Origin: G963677085 sp963677085
Lineage (GTDB): Bacteria > Planctomycetota > Planctomycetia > Pirellulales > Thermoguttaceae
Direction of reading: 5' to 3'
NCBI GenBank assembly: GCA_963677085.2
Contig: CAXXFH010000004.1
Location: 1,674,001 to 1,738,000 of the forward strand
DNA length: 64,000 nucleotides
Translations under genes and position numbers: made by a program
Part shown: piece by piece, positions 16,297-25,361 of the stretch
Numbering within the stretch: position 1 is the stretch's first letter
How the letters are laid out: the number at the start of each line of letters is the position of its first letter
The notes under the pieces: model-generated
The model's database searches: none
What the model saw: the letters and a program-made list of their open reading frames with translations, nothing else
What the model was told of the DNA's origin: nothing

Positions 16297-18567
16297 CTAC
16301 TGCTCGATCAAATACGCCTCCCCTTCCAGATTCACCAGTACCGGTTCGTCGAAAACCATGTACTGCGACAGCTTGCGGCCGTGTTTTTCGGCCAACTCGA
16401 AATACTCGTCGCTGAACTGCTTCACCCGTTGGGCGTTGGTCTCCTGGGCTTTGGTCACTTGAGAGTCGACCCAACGGCCTTCGCGCTGGTAGAACGTGCG
16501 CGAGCCGACGTTGCGGACCTGCTTCTCGGCCAGCTTGGCTTCGCGTTTAGCATCGGCACCGAAGTGCAAGTCCTTCATGGCTTCCTCGGCCATCGGCGCC
16601 ATGGTGGCAGCCGGTGCCGCCGGTGCGTTTTGGGCGTTTTGGAAACCGCCCTTCATCGCCCGTTGGGCGAAACCGCCCGCGCCGGACGATTGCTCCAACG
16701 CCCGAAGCCGCCCGGAAGCACGTCGGGCGTTGGCCGCTACGTCGCGCATGTCGGTGTTCTCGTCGGCCATGAACGACGTGTAGGGCGTAAGGATGCCGTG
16801 GCGGGTGGAAAGCTCGACCAGCTCCTTGATCAACTCCTCGTTCTTGCCCTTGAGGTCCAGTTCGTCGATAATCTCGCCCACGCGGCGCACGGCCCAAAGC
16901 TTTTCGATAAACGCGTTCGTTTCGTCCTTGCTCTTGCTGACGAGTTTTGCCTGGAAGTCGAACGTTTGCTTTTCGTCGCCCACCTTGCCGGTCACCACCA
17001 CCTTGGCCGTACCCGGTGTCTTGTAGCGGCCGACCACCACCAACTGTTCTCCGGCGAACAGGTCGAACGCATGCTTCGGGTAAACGCGGTTGATCGGCTT
17101 GCCGTAATCGGCGTCGTCGAACTCGAACTTCAATTGCACGTCGGTCAGCACGGGCGACTCGACGCGGCGATACATCCGGCTTACGCGTTCCTCGATGTCC
17201 TCGTCGGGCCGCACGTATTCGCTTTGGCCGAAGTTCTCCCGGGTGAGTTTGTCCAACAGGCGACTGTTCACGTCGTAGCCGACGCCAAAGGTGAAGATCC
17301 TTGCCCGAACGTCGTTCGCCTTGCGCGAGTTTTCGACGATCTTCATTTCGTTGGTCTCACCGGCGGTGGGCAGGCCATCGGTGAGGAAGATCACATAGTT
17401 GGGCCGGCTGGTGTCTTGAATTTGTCCCAGCGCGGTGCGCAAAGCGCCGTCGATATTGGTGCTCCCGCCGGCGTAGAGGCCTTCGATAAAGCCTTGGGCC
17501 GCCCGGCGGGTGTCGTCGTCGAATCGTTGTAGCTCGGGTCGGAAGGTTTCAATCTGGCTATCGTAGGCGATGATGTTGAACAGGTCGCCTTCGCGGAGGT
17601 GGTTCAACACAAACTTGGCCGCGCCTCGGGCTTGTTCGATCTTTTTACCGCTCATGCTGCCCGAGCGATCGACCACGAAGAGCACCGTCTTGCGGGGTTG
17701 TTTTCCCTCGGGCGACTTGATCTTGGGACTGGCCAGCAATAGGAAATAGCCGTCTTCGTCTTTGTCGGGGCGGTAGCTGAGCACGCGGGTGCTCACCTTG
17801 CCCTTGCCCGTGTCGTAGAGCAAGCGGAAATCGGCCTGTGGCACTTCGTTCTTCGCGGAATATTCGACGGTGGCATGGTGGTCGTCGGGCCGCTTGATTT
17901 TTACTTCGTGCGTGGGGCTATAAACGTTTTTGATTTCCTGCTGGCTCTCGATGGTTGCACGAATGCGGACTTCTTCCACCGCCGCCGACGTGTACTTGGC
18001 CGTCGACAACGGGAAGAGGAAGTCGGTCAGCCCGTCGGTCTTGCGACAGAGTTGCGAATAGCGCAGCGAAACGGTTCGTTTGGCCCCGGCCGGCACGGGA
18101 AATACGCTGGTCTTGAACAACCCAGTGCCCAACCATTCCAGCAAGGCCGGGTCTTTGTTTTTGCGGACGATTTCCTCGTAAAGCCGTCGGGCTTCGTCTT
18201 TGTCGAGCAGTCGGGCCGGGTATTCCTTGCCGTCGACCATGAGCGTCATTTGCTCGATGGCCCCGTCGTAGGGCAACGGGAAGATGAACGAAACCTCCAT
18301 CTGCCGGCTGCCCGTGTTCTCGAACGTCTGGGATACCTGCACCTGGGCCACCTGGTCGACGAGCCGGGCGTTGACCTCAAGCGACTGAATCTTGTACGAC
18401 ACGGGCGGTTGCGGGGTAGGACGCGGATGTGGCGTGTGGATGATGATCGGCCGCGGCAGGCGAACGTGCTGGTTCGGATCGACCACGATCAACAGACCCT
18501 GGCCGTAAGACACGGCCGGCACGAGAAAGACCAACACCGACAGCAGTTTGCAGAGATGACGAGACAT
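16297..18567 (-). CDS. Secreted VIT and von Willebrand factor A domain protein
   Basis: The 756-residue protein has a signal peptide (LCKLLSVLVFLVPAVSYGQG), an N-terminal VIT domain (YKIQSLEVNARLVDQVAQVQ, then VSFIFPLPYDGAIEQMTL and ARLLDKDEARRLYEEIVRKN), then a vWA domain with an intact MIDAS start FVVDRSGSMSGKKIEQA and GGSTNIDGAL / FLTDGLPTAGETNE. The C-terminal region resembles that of inter-alpha-trypsin inhibitor heavy-chain-like bacterial proteins. Such proteins bind metal through the vWA and probably mediate protein-protein contacts at the envelope. ATG 18567 is preferred because AAGGAG precedes it; further upstream in-frame sequence is not signal-like. It stands alone between intergenic regions. 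Confidence 0.92.
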   Translation of the reverse strand: MSRHLCKLLSVLVFLVPAVSYGQGLLIVVDPNQHVRLPRPIIIHTPHPRPTPQPPVSYKIQSLEVNARLVDQVAQVQVSQTFENTGSRQMEVSFIFPLPYDGAIEQMTLMVDGKEYPARLLDKDEARRLYEEIVRKNKDPALLEWLGTGLFKTSVFPVPAGAKRTVSLRYSQLCRKTDGLTDFLFPLSTAKYTSAAVEEVRIRATIESQQEIKNVYSPTHEVKIKRPDDHHATVEYSAKNEVPQADFRLLYDTGKGKVSTRVLSYRPDKDEDGYFLLLASPKIKSPEGKQPRKTVLFVVDRSGSMSGKKIEQARGAAKFVLNHLREGDLFNIIAYDSQIETFRPELQRFDDDTRRAAQGFIEGLYAGGSTNIDGALRTALGQIQDTSRPNYVIFLTDGLPTAGETNEMKIVENSRKANDVRARIFTFGVGYDVNSRLLDKLTRENFGQSEYVRPDEDIEERVSRMYRRVESPVLTDVQLKFEFDDADYGKPINRVYPKHAFDLFAGEQLVVVGRYKTPGTAKVVVTGKVGDEKQTFDFQAKLVSKSKDETNAFIEKLWAVRRVGEIIDELDLKGKNEELIKELVELSTRHGILTPYTSFMADENTDMRDVAANARRASGRLRALEQSSGAGGFAQRAMKGGFQNAQNAPAAPAATMAPMAEEAMKDLHFGADAKREAKLAEKQVRNVGSRTFYQREGRWVDSQVTKAQETNAQRVKQFSDEYFELAEKHGRKLSQYMVFDEPVLVNLEGEAYLIEQ

Positions 18568-19191
18568 GACAGGAACTCCTTGAATTCGTTCGGATGCGAC
18601 CGAGAATTGACACCCTGGCTTTGCAACAGCCCATTCGCTACGCAACACTTGTATAGACGTTGCCCGGCGGCCGAGAGTTCCCACGGCCGACCGGGTTGAT
18701 CCCATTACACCCGAGGCGGCTCGGCAGACCGACGTGGGTTTCCACGGCGGCGTGAACTCGCATGTTTCAAGGGATGTCGTGTAAAAACAGGCGAAATAGG
18801 CAGAGTGTCGAACGGCAAATTCGCTCGGTTTCGTGCCCTAGGTTTGACGCTACCCGACGGGTTGTTAAGATCTTGGTAGATGATTTCGTCTCTTCTTTTT
18901 GCGTGGGTCGAGGGCGCGGTGACTGACGCTAGGGGTGGTCCTATCCCCTTGATTTTGTGGTATTTGCGCTATGTGTCTCCTGATGCTGAGGGGTTCCTGG
19001 CTCTCGGGGGTTCTTGTCTTGAGAGCCCTACAATTCTTGTTAGGGCCATCCACAATCTGGCGGCGTCTCGTGTTGTTTTGTGGTCCTGGCGTGGAAAATC
19101 GTGAGTGTTACGCGATTTCGCGACAGGTTTCGCTTCGGTTGTCTGCGGCTAGCTTCGTGCGAGCCAGGCAAGCAGAGAAAGGAAGTACGCG
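18568..19191. other. Intergenic region upstream of divergent vWA and ACT genes
   Basis: This 620-base region is T-rich on the plus strand from about 18880. It contains a 74-codon open frame (18880-19104) with no ribosome binding site and unconvincing composition. I see no known riboswitch or repeat. Confidence 0.35.
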
Positions 19192-19644
19192 ATGCACACG
19201 GCCAAGCAACTTTCGGTTCGGTTGGTAAACAAGCCAGGTCGACTCGCATCTCTCTTAGATGCCTTGTCGAAGGAGAAACTTGGCTTTCGAGCACTTTCGG
19301 TGATGGACACGTCGGACCGGGGTACGTTGCGTTTCGTGCCCGACGACGCCGATGCGACTATTGCCTTTTTGGAGCGGTCGAGCATTACGTTCGATTCGAC
19401 CGACGTGCTGCTCGTCGAGATCCCCAGCCAACCGGGTAGTTTCCGTCGGGTGTGTGAGAAACTGGCGGCCGAGCATCTCAATATCGACTACGCGTATAGC
19501 TCACTCGACTCGGGTGGTCGGACACGCGGTAGTTCGCTGGCGGTGATCAAGGTCAACGATCTGGCTAAGGCCCAGCGCGTGCTCAGCGAAAACGGAACGG
19601 CAGCGCGCCGTCGGCCCGGCCGTCGGCCTGTCCATGCGCGATAA
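19192..19644 (+). CDS. Tandem ACT-domain protein
   Basis: The 150-residue protein contains two ACT folds. The first is about 5-70 (KQLSVRLVNKPGRLASLLDA, the ACT opening with its PGRLA turn). The second is about 73-130 (DVLLVEIPSQPGSFRRVCEK, LNIDYAYSSLDSG). ACT domains bind small ligands, most often amino acids, and stand-alone pairs like this usually regulate amino-acid enzymes. The tail (NGTAARRRPGRRPVHAR) is basic and probably disordered. AAGGAAG lies eight bases before the ATG. No biosynthetic neighbour indicates which ligand it binds. Confidence 0.85.
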   Translation: MHTAKQLSVRLVNKPGRLASLLDALSKEKLGFRALSVMDTSDRGTLRFVPDDADATIAFLERSSITFDSTDVLLVEIPSQPGSFRRVCEKLAAEHLNIDYAYSSLDSGGRTRGSSLAVIKVNDLAKAQRVLSENGTAARRRPGRRPVHAR

Positions 19645-19764
19645 ACGGGCACACGGCAAACGGTGCTCACGACCATAGAATCGCTCTTGCCCACCGAGAC
19701 CGTTTCGGCGACACTACCGCCGCGTTTCTCTAGAGTGCGTTGCCGAATTCTTGAATTGCGGGTT

Positions 19765-19840
19765 GGGTGCCATGCCCACGCTTGCGTGGGCATGCTGAAA
19801 TCCCGTTGAACATGCCCACGCAAGCGTGGGCATGGCACCC
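19765..19840. repeat. REPIN with head GGGTGCCA, 30-bp perfect inverted repeat
   Basis: Bases 19765-19794 (GGGTGCCATGCCCACGCTTG...) are the exact reverse complement of 19811-19840, with a 16-base spacer. Each arm is itself a hairpin (TGCCCACGC and GCGTGGGCA). A relative with the same GGGTGCCA head but another stem is at 25191-25260. Confidence 0.85.
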
Positions 19841-19907
19841 GTCGGTTTAGATTTGACGAAGCACTCGCGCGGATGCCGGCAAGAGAATTCTTCAGGTGGG
19901 TGAAGCG

Positions 19908-20531
19908 ATGCGCCGATTGGCCGTGGTAGCAGTGCTAGCAGTAGTCGGGCTGGGTTGTGCCCAGGCGCCGGTCGATGGGCCTGCGCCCGGGATGCCCTGT
20001 GCGGTTGCGCAAAACAACCCGGCTTTCTTGCCCGTGGCCGATCCACATCTGGCCTGGGAAACGGTGGTTGATACGGTCGACGATTATTTCAAAATCGAGC
20101 GTGAGGAGCCCGTGCGGCAGATCGGCGGCACGCTGACGGAAGGCCGACTGGATACGTTCCCTCAGGTCAGCCCTACGCTGCTGGAACCCTGGCGGCCCGA
20201 CGCTACGGGACGTTACGAGCGACTGGAAAACACCCTGCAATCGTTGCGACGCCGGGCCGTCGCGCGGGTGATTCCAACCCAGGGTGGCTACTTGGTCGAC
20301 GTGGCGGTGTTCAAGGAGTTGGAAGACGTCGTCCAGCCCGAGCGAGCAACTGCCGGCAAGGCCACCTTCCGCTACGACGACACGTTGCGTCACGTGGTCA
20401 ACCCGATCGGCGAGCAACAAATCACCGAAGGCTGGATCCCCCAGGGCCGCGATCCGCTGTTGGAGCAGAAGATCCTGGCCGACTTGCTCAGCCGAGCAAC
20501 CACGCCCGCGTATCCGGGGATGGTGCGGTGA
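19908..20531 (+). CDS. Lipoprotein of unknown function
   Basis: The 207-residue protein begins RRLAVVAVLAVVGLGCAQAP, a short lipoprotein signal with cysteine at the cleavage point. The mature part is soluble, with DYFKIEREEPVRQIGGTLTE and a beta-rich centre (ARVIPTQGGYLVDVAVFKEL) resembling outer-membrane-assembly-type small domains, but no named family is recognised. ATG 19908 is preferred over GTG 19896 because it gives a normal signal length and has AGGTGGGTG upstream. It is likely to be an outer- or inner-membrane-anchored periplasmic protein. Confidence 0.75.
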   Translation: MRRLAVVAVLAVVGLGCAQAPVDGPAPGMPCAVAQNNPAFLPVADPHLAWETVVDTVDDYFKIEREEPVRQIGGTLTEGRLDTFPQVSPTLLEPWRPDATGRYERLENTLQSLRRRAVARVIPTQGGYLVDVAVFKELEDVVQPERATAGKATFRYDDTLRHVVNPIGEQQITEGWIPQGRDPLLEQKILADLLSRATTPAYPGMVR

Positions 20532-20640
20532 GGGGAAAAGGGAACAGGGGATACCGATCAGAGACGGGTTCTCCTGGTCCCCACGTGGCAACGAGAGGAA
20601 CAACTCCGTGATCTCCGTGCCTCCGTGGTGAAAACCCGAG

Positions 20641-21483
20641 TTAGCCCGGCACGGTCGAGTTCGTTCCGCTCGGCGGCTGCGTCATCACCGGGGCGGCGAT
20701 CGGTGGGCGGCGTGTGGCGGCGGCTTTGGCGGCCGTGGGCAGCTTCAGTGTAAACGCCGTACCCTTGCCCACGCTGCTGTCTACCCGGATCCGCCCGTGG
20801 TGCGATTCGAGAATATCGCGGCACATCGACAACCCCAGCCCGGTTCCACCCTTGCCGCTGTCGTCGGGACCTTGTTTGGTCGTGTAGAACGACTCGAAGA
20901 TGTGCGGCAGCTTCTCTTGCGGGATTCCACAGCCGAAGTCGCGGATGATCAGGTCGACCATGTTGCTCTCGGCGTCGTGGGCGATCTTGATAATCAGCCG
21001 GCCGCCGTTGGGCATCGCTTGCCGGGCGTTGATCAGCAGATTCAGCAACACCTGTTGGATTTGGTTGCCGTTGATGTGGACCTCGGGCACGGCGGCGAAG
21101 GCTTTTTCTACCTTCACCCGATACTTGTTCATCTCTCGTTCCAGCAGCAGCAAGGTATTCTCGACCAACGCAACCAAGTCGGTCGGCTCCTGACCGGCCG
21201 ACCGATTGCGGGCCATCCCCAACACGGTGTTGGTAATCTTGGCCGCACGGTTCCCCGCGGCATAGATTTTGTCGAGGCACTTATCCCGGGTGGCCATGTC
21301 CTTGTGCCGCATGCCCATCTTGGCGTAGTTGATGATGGTCATCAATACATTGTTAAACTCGTGGGTGGTGGTGCCAACTAATTCGCCCAAGGCCGTGAGC
21401 TTCTGCGCCTGGGCGAGCTGCTGCTTAAGGATTTCAACTTGTTGCTCTAGTTCCGCAATGCGGTTGTTGTCGTTAGCTGCCAC
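20641..21483 (-). CDS. Cytoplasmic sensor histidine kinase
   Basis: The 280-residue kinase has no membrane segment or sensor domain, only an N-terminal coiled coil (RIAELEQQVEILKQQLAQAQ). The H-box is TTTHEFNNVLMTIINYA, the N-box QVLLNLLINARQAM, G1 RDFGCGIP, F-box FESFYTTKQG and G2 KGGTGLGLSMC, so all catalytic parts are present. The HEFNN variant places it near NtrB/PAS-less kinases that act with sigma-54 regulators, but no response regulator is adjacent and the partner is unknown. The start codon is GTG at 21483. The C-terminal 25 residues are Pro/Thr-rich and likely disordered. Confidence 0.9.
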   Translation of the reverse strand: MAANDNNRIAELEQQVEILKQQLAQAQKLTALGELVGTTTHEFNNVLMTIINYAKMGMRHKDMATRDKCLDKIYAAGNRAAKITNTVLGMARNRSAGQEPTDLVALVENTLLLLEREMNKYRVKVEKAFAAVPEVHINGNQIQQVLLNLLINARQAMPNGGRLIIKIAHDAESNMVDLIIRDFGCGIPQEKLPHIFESFYTTKQGPDDSGKGGTGLGLSMCRDILESHHGRIRVDSSVGKGTAFTLKLPTAAKAAATRRPPIAAPVMTQPPSGTNSTVPG

Positions 21484-21724
21484 CGAAAACCCCCAAAGCT
21501 AATTGAAATGCCTGATCGTTAGACTTCCGCGCGGACGGCCAGTTTCGCCGAGTTCCCTGGTCGCGGTTGTTCTCCGCGACTTTCCGAGATTTCTTTTCTT
21601 AACTCATTGTATATAAACAAGTTAATGGCATTTCTGCCTATCGACGAACTCGCCTCGGCAACTGAAACCCAAGCCGGTATAATCCATGCACCATGTAGGA
21701 TGATGGTGATTTGGAGAAGCTAGG

Positions 21725-21985
21725 ATGCACACAGTAGAACTTCTCGAGCATGCGCTCGATCTGACGAAGCGGCTCGGCTACAAGATCCGCCAGGAATGGC
21801 TCGGTGGCGAAGGCGGTGGGGGTTGCGAGTTGGGTGGCCGCAAGCTGCTCTTTTTGGACCTCGCCCTGGGGCCGGCCGACCAACTCGATCAGGTGATCGA
21901 AACCCTGCGTCACGAGCCGGACGCGGTCAATTTGCCCATGCCGCACGAGCTTCGCAAGCTAATCGCAATGCGACGAAGCGCGTGA
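21725..21985 (+). CDS. Conserved small hypothetical protein
   Basis: The 86-residue soluble protein (HTVELLEHALDLTKRLGYKI, then GGRKLLFLDLALGPADQLDQ) has alternating helix and strand character and no signal. GGAGAAG lies eight bases before the ATG. No function can be assigned. Confidence 0.7.
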   Translation: MHTVELLEHALDLTKRLGYKIRQEWLGGEGGGGCELGGRKLLFLDLALGPADQLDQVIETLRHEPDAVNLPMPHELRKLIAMRRSA

Positions 21986-22030
21986 AGAAGAGTGGGTAGT
22001 GAATGGTGGTAAGTGGAAAGTAGAAAGATT

Positions 22031-22061
22031 CCCAAGCCCATCGGCTGCGTCCGATGGGACC
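22031..22061. repeat. GGTCCCA...TGGGCTTGG-type hairpin, copy 2
   Basis: CCCATCGGC and CCGATGGG form the stem, bounded by CCCAAG and GGACC. The stem sequence differs from copy 1, yet pairing is kept by changes on both sides. Confidence 0.65.
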
Positions 22062-22088
22062 ACCCGCGGCAATTCATCCCGACTTCCA

Positions 22089-22727
22089 CTACCCTCCGCT
22101 TTCCGCTTTCCGCTCTCCGCTTTGGCAGTACAGCCCGTGCTGCTCGATATACTTCTCCACCGCACGCGGGGTCTGGTAGCGAATGCTTTGGCCGGCGGCC
22201 ACGCGGCGACGGATTTCGGTGCTGCTGAAGCCAATCTCGGGCATCTCGACCTGATGGCGGCACGCCCGATCGATCTGCTCCGGCGTGGCGATCGACGCGA
22301 GGGCCTGAAAGTCGGGTGCCGGCTCCCCGGGCCGCCGCACGGCGACGAACGTGGCCAGTTCGCAAAGCCGCGACGCCTGCCGCCAATGGGGTAGATCGTG
22401 GAGCATGTCGGCCCCGACGAGAAAAAACAGCGCGGCCTCCGGCAATTCCCGATGGAAGTGTTCAAGCGTCTCGACGGTGTAGTTGACCCCCCCGCGCTCC
22501 ACTTCGTGGCAGTTTACTGAAAACGCTTTGTTGCCGCCGATCGCCAGTTGAAGCATCGCAATCCGTGCTTCGGCCGAGGTTGGGTGGCGATCCTGCTTGT
22601 GCGGGGGGATGGCCGTGGGCAAAAACCATACGGCGTCCAACCGACACTGCTCGCGACAGCATTCGGCCAGCAGCAAATGCCCGAAGTGTACCGGGTCGAA
22701 CGTTCCACCAAGCAGGCCGAGTCGCAT
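22089..22727 (-). CDS. nadD: Nicotinate-nucleotide adenylyltransferase
   Basis: The enzyme joins nicotinate mononucleotide and ATP to make deamido-NAD in cytoplasmic NAD synthesis. The 212-residue protein opens with GLLGGTFDPVHFGHLLLAE, holding the nucleotidyltransferase (H/T)XGH motif, followed by FLPTAIPPHKQD and, near the C-terminus, FSSTEIRRRVAAGQSIRYQ (the ISST-like motif). All expected parts are present. The last about 10 residues (GERKAESGG) are encoded by a dispersed hexamer-like repeat rather than by conserved sequence, so the original stop seems to have been lost or extended. It is divergent from priA. Confidence 0.95.
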   Translation of the reverse strand: MRLGLLGGTFDPVHFGHLLLAECCREQCRLDAVWFLPTAIPPHKQDRHPTSAEARIAMLQLAIGGNKAFSVNCHEVERGGVNYTVETLEHFHRELPEAALFFLVGADMLHDLPHWRQASRLCELATFVAVRRPGEPAPDFQALASIATPEQIDRACRHQVEMPEIGFSSTEIRRRVAAGQSIRYQTPRAVEKYIEQHGLYCQSGERKAESGG

Positions 22728-22884
22728 AAGTTGCCGTCACCTTGTCACTACGGGGTCCAACTGGGATATTGCGTTATCGTAGCAGGGAAGAGTGAAAGCT
22801 GAAAGCTGAGAGCGGAGGCGAAGCCGCAAGCGGCACCAATCCCAAATCATAAATCCCTAGCCCCCAACCTCTAGCCCCTATCGC

Positions 22885-25155
22885 ATGGCCCAGCAGCACC
22901 TTTTCGATCTCGAACCCGAGCCTTGGCAGCAGGACGACCAAGCGGAGACGCTGGTGGCCACGGTCGTGCTGCGCGACGGGCCGAGCCAGCAGCTCGACTA
23001 CTCGGTGCCCGACGAGCTGCGCGATCAGATCGCGGCCGGCTGCCGGGTGAAGGTGCCCTTGGGACGCGGTAATCGCAGCGTAGTGGGCTACTGCGTGCGA
23101 CTGGAAAACCGGATGGCCGGTCGGCCGCTGAAACCGATCGGCGAGGTGATTGACCGTCGCAGTCTCCTTTCAACGGCCATGCTTCGGCTGACCGAATGGA
23201 TCGCCGACTACTACGTGTGCGGCTGGGCCCAAGTGCTCGAAGCGGTGATTCCGGCGGGCGTGCGCGGCCAGGCCGGCACCCGGCTGACCACGCTGCTGAG
23301 TGTGGCCGCCGATGCCGAACGTCGCATGGCCGAGCTGAAGCTGCCCGAGAAACAGACCAAGGTGATGAAGGTCCTCGCCCGAGCGAAACGACCGATCACG
23401 CCCACGCAACTGGCCCAAGCCGCCGGATGTGGACAAGGCCCCATCACCACCCTGCGGCGCAAGGGCCTGATCCGTTCGCAGACCGGCCGCGTGCAAACCA
23501 ATCAAGCGGCCGCGCAGCCGGCAGTCCGCGAGTCTCATCTGAAGCTTAACGCCGACCAACAGAAAGCGATCGACGCCATCCTCGGTACGCTCAACCGGGG
23601 CGAACATCGCACGCTGCTGGTCCACGGCGTCACCGGCAGCGGCAAAACGGAAGTCTACATCCAGGCGATCCAGGAGGTGATCCACTTCGGTCGCCAAGCG
23701 ATTGTGCTGGTGCCCGAGATCAGCCTCACGCCGCAAACGGTCGAGCGGTTTCGCAGTCGCTTCGGGCAAGTAGCCGTGTTGCACAGTCACTTGACCGACG
23801 CGGAGCGCCACTGGCACTGGCAGCAGATCGCCGAAGGCAAGGTCTCGGTAGTCGTCGGCGCCCGCAGCGCGATCTTCGCGCCCACGCCGCACTTGGGCCT
23901 AATCGTGTTGGACGAAGAGCACGAGTCGACGTTCAAGCAGGAAACGGCCCCGCGCTACCACGCTCGGGATGTGGCCCTACAGCGTGCTCAGGCCGAACGC
24001 ATTCCGCTGGTGTTGGGCTCGGCTACACCGTCGCTGGAGAGTTGGCATCGGGCCGCACAGAAAGAGTTCACGCTCATCTCGATGCCGCGCCGGGTGCTCG
24101 ACCGGCCGTTGCCCGCCGTGGGTACGATCGACTTGCGTACCGAAATCCGCCGTACTACCCGAGGCGCCATCAGCCGCAAGCTGCATATGGCCATGCAAGC
24201 GGCGCTGAACGAAGAGGGCCAAGTAATCCTGCTGCTGAACCGGCGGGGATTTTCTACCCAAATCCAGTGCCCCGCCTGCGGCTTCGTGCTGAAGTGTCCC
24301 GAGTGCGACATCGCGCTAACACACCATCGCACGCAGGAAATTGCGTTGTGCCATTACTGCGACTACGAAGTGCCGGCCCCGTCCGTTTGTCCCGACTGCG
24401 ACTACGCCGGCATCCGTTACACGGGCTTGGGCACGCAGCGACTCGAGGCCGAAGTGCGTGCCCGATTTCCCGACGTGCCTTGTCTGCGGATGGATACCGA
24501 CACGATGCAAGGGCGCGGCGCACACGAACGGGCACTGGCCCGATTCCGCTCGGGCGAGATCAAAATCCTGCTGGGTACCCAAATGATCGCCAAAGGGCTC
24601 GACTTTCCCGACGTCACCCTGGTTGGCGTAATCAATGCCGATACGGCGTTGCACCTGCCCGACTTCCGCGCCGCCGAACGGACGTTTCACTTGGTCACCC
24701 AAGTGGCCGGGCGCACGGGTCGGGGAGCCAAGGGTGGTCGGGTGTTGGTGCAAACCTACAGTCCGGAGCATCCGGCCATCGTGGCGGCCGTACGGCATGA
24801 CTACGCCGCCTTTGCCGCCGGCGAGTTGCCACTGCGCGAGATGCTTCGTTATCCGCCATTTGCCAGCATGGTGCGGATGGTGGTGCGAGGGCCGGTCGAA
24901 GAGGTAACCCAGGCCTTCGCCCAACAGCTCGTCGAGCGGCTTCAGGCAATGCTTGCCGAGAAGAACGTGGATGCCCGGGTGTTGGGCCCCGCCCCGGCGC
25001 CCTTCGCTCGATTGCGGGGACGATATCGCTTCCAAATTCATGTGCACGGCCCCACGTCCGAGCCCCTGCGGGAGGCCGTCCGCGAACTGGTCACCATGAA
25101 ATGCCCGGACGAGGTCCAGTGGATCGCGGATGTCGACCCGTTGGATATGCTTTGA
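22885..25155 (+). CDS. priA: Primosomal replication-restart helicase PriA
   Basis: The 756-residue protein restarts stalled replication forks as a 3'-5' superfamily 2 helicase. Seen: an N-terminal 3'-DNA-binding region (QLDYSVPDELRDQIAAGCRV, PLGRGNRSVVGYCV), Walker A HGVTGSGKTEVY, the DEEH box IVLDEEHESTFKQ, the paired-cysteine zinc region (CPACGFVLKCPECD, CHYCDYEVPAPSVCPDCDYA) and helicase motifs ending in TQVAGRTGRGAKGGRVLVQT. All conserved blocks are intact and the length is typical. No Shine-Dalgarno sequence is evident before the ATG. Neighbouring genes are unrelated housekeeping functions. Confidence 0.97.
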   Translation: MAQQHLFDLEPEPWQQDDQAETLVATVVLRDGPSQQLDYSVPDELRDQIAAGCRVKVPLGRGNRSVVGYCVRLENRMAGRPLKPIGEVIDRRSLLSTAMLRLTEWIADYYVCGWAQVLEAVIPAGVRGQAGTRLTTLLSVAADAERRMAELKLPEKQTKVMKVLARAKRPITPTQLAQAAGCGQGPITTLRRKGLIRSQTGRVQTNQAAAQPAVRESHLKLNADQQKAIDAILGTLNRGEHRTLLVHGVTGSGKTEVYIQAIQEVIHFGRQAIVLVPEISLTPQTVERFRSRFGQVAVLHSHLTDAERHWHWQQIAEGKVSVVVGARSAIFAPTPHLGLIVLDEEHESTFKQETAPRYHARDVALQRAQAERIPLVLGSATPSLESWHRAAQKEFTLISMPRRVLDRPLPAVGTIDLRTEIRRTTRGAISRKLHMAMQAALNEEGQVILLLNRRGFSTQIQCPACGFVLKCPECDIALTHHRTQEIALCHYCDYEVPAPSVCPDCDYAGIRYTGLGTQRLEAEVRARFPDVPCLRMDTDTMQGRGAHERALARFRSGEIKILLGTQMIAKGLDFPDVTLVGVINADTALHLPDFRAAERTFHLVTQVAGRTGRGAKGGRVLVQTYSPEHPAIVAAVRHDYAAFAAGELPLREMLRYPPFASMVRMVVRGPVEEVTQAFAQQLVERLQAMLAEKNVDARVLGPAPAPFARLRGRYRFQIHVHGPTSEPLREAVRELVTMKCPDEVQWIADVDPLDML

Positions 25156-25190
25156 CGAGGGACTAGGGGGGCTAGGGACTTGAGACGAGG

Positions 25191-25260
25191 GGCGGGTGCC
25201 ATGGGCAGCTTGCCTGCCCTTGCTCAAACAGTGGCGGACAAGCCGCCACTGGCACCCGCC
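25191..25260. repeat. REPIN with head GGGTGCCA, second copy
   Basis: GGCGGGTGCCA (25191-25201) pairs with TGGCACCCGCC (25250-25260). Inside lie two hairpins, GGGCAGCTTGCCTGCCC and GTGGCGGACAAGCCGCCAC. A single half (AAGCCGCCCATGGCACCC) is at about 8976-8993, abutting the radical-SAM remnant. Confidence 0.75.
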
Positions 25261-25361
25261 GCTCTCTCCACCTCCCAACTCGTTTTCTCTATTGGCCTGC
25301 CACTCGCCATTGCGGTAGAATGCGAAATCTGGGCTAAGTCTAATCCTATCTGCCGGTTTTC

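Noticed and set aside
16381..17532. 383-codon plus-strand frame opposite the VIT/vWA gene
   Set aside because: The minus strand carries intact VIT and MIDAS motifs; the plus frame has none.
18880..19104. 74-codon frame upstream of the ACT gene
   Set aside because: No ribosome binding site, composition unlike local genes, no recognisable domain; probably leader or non-coding DNA.
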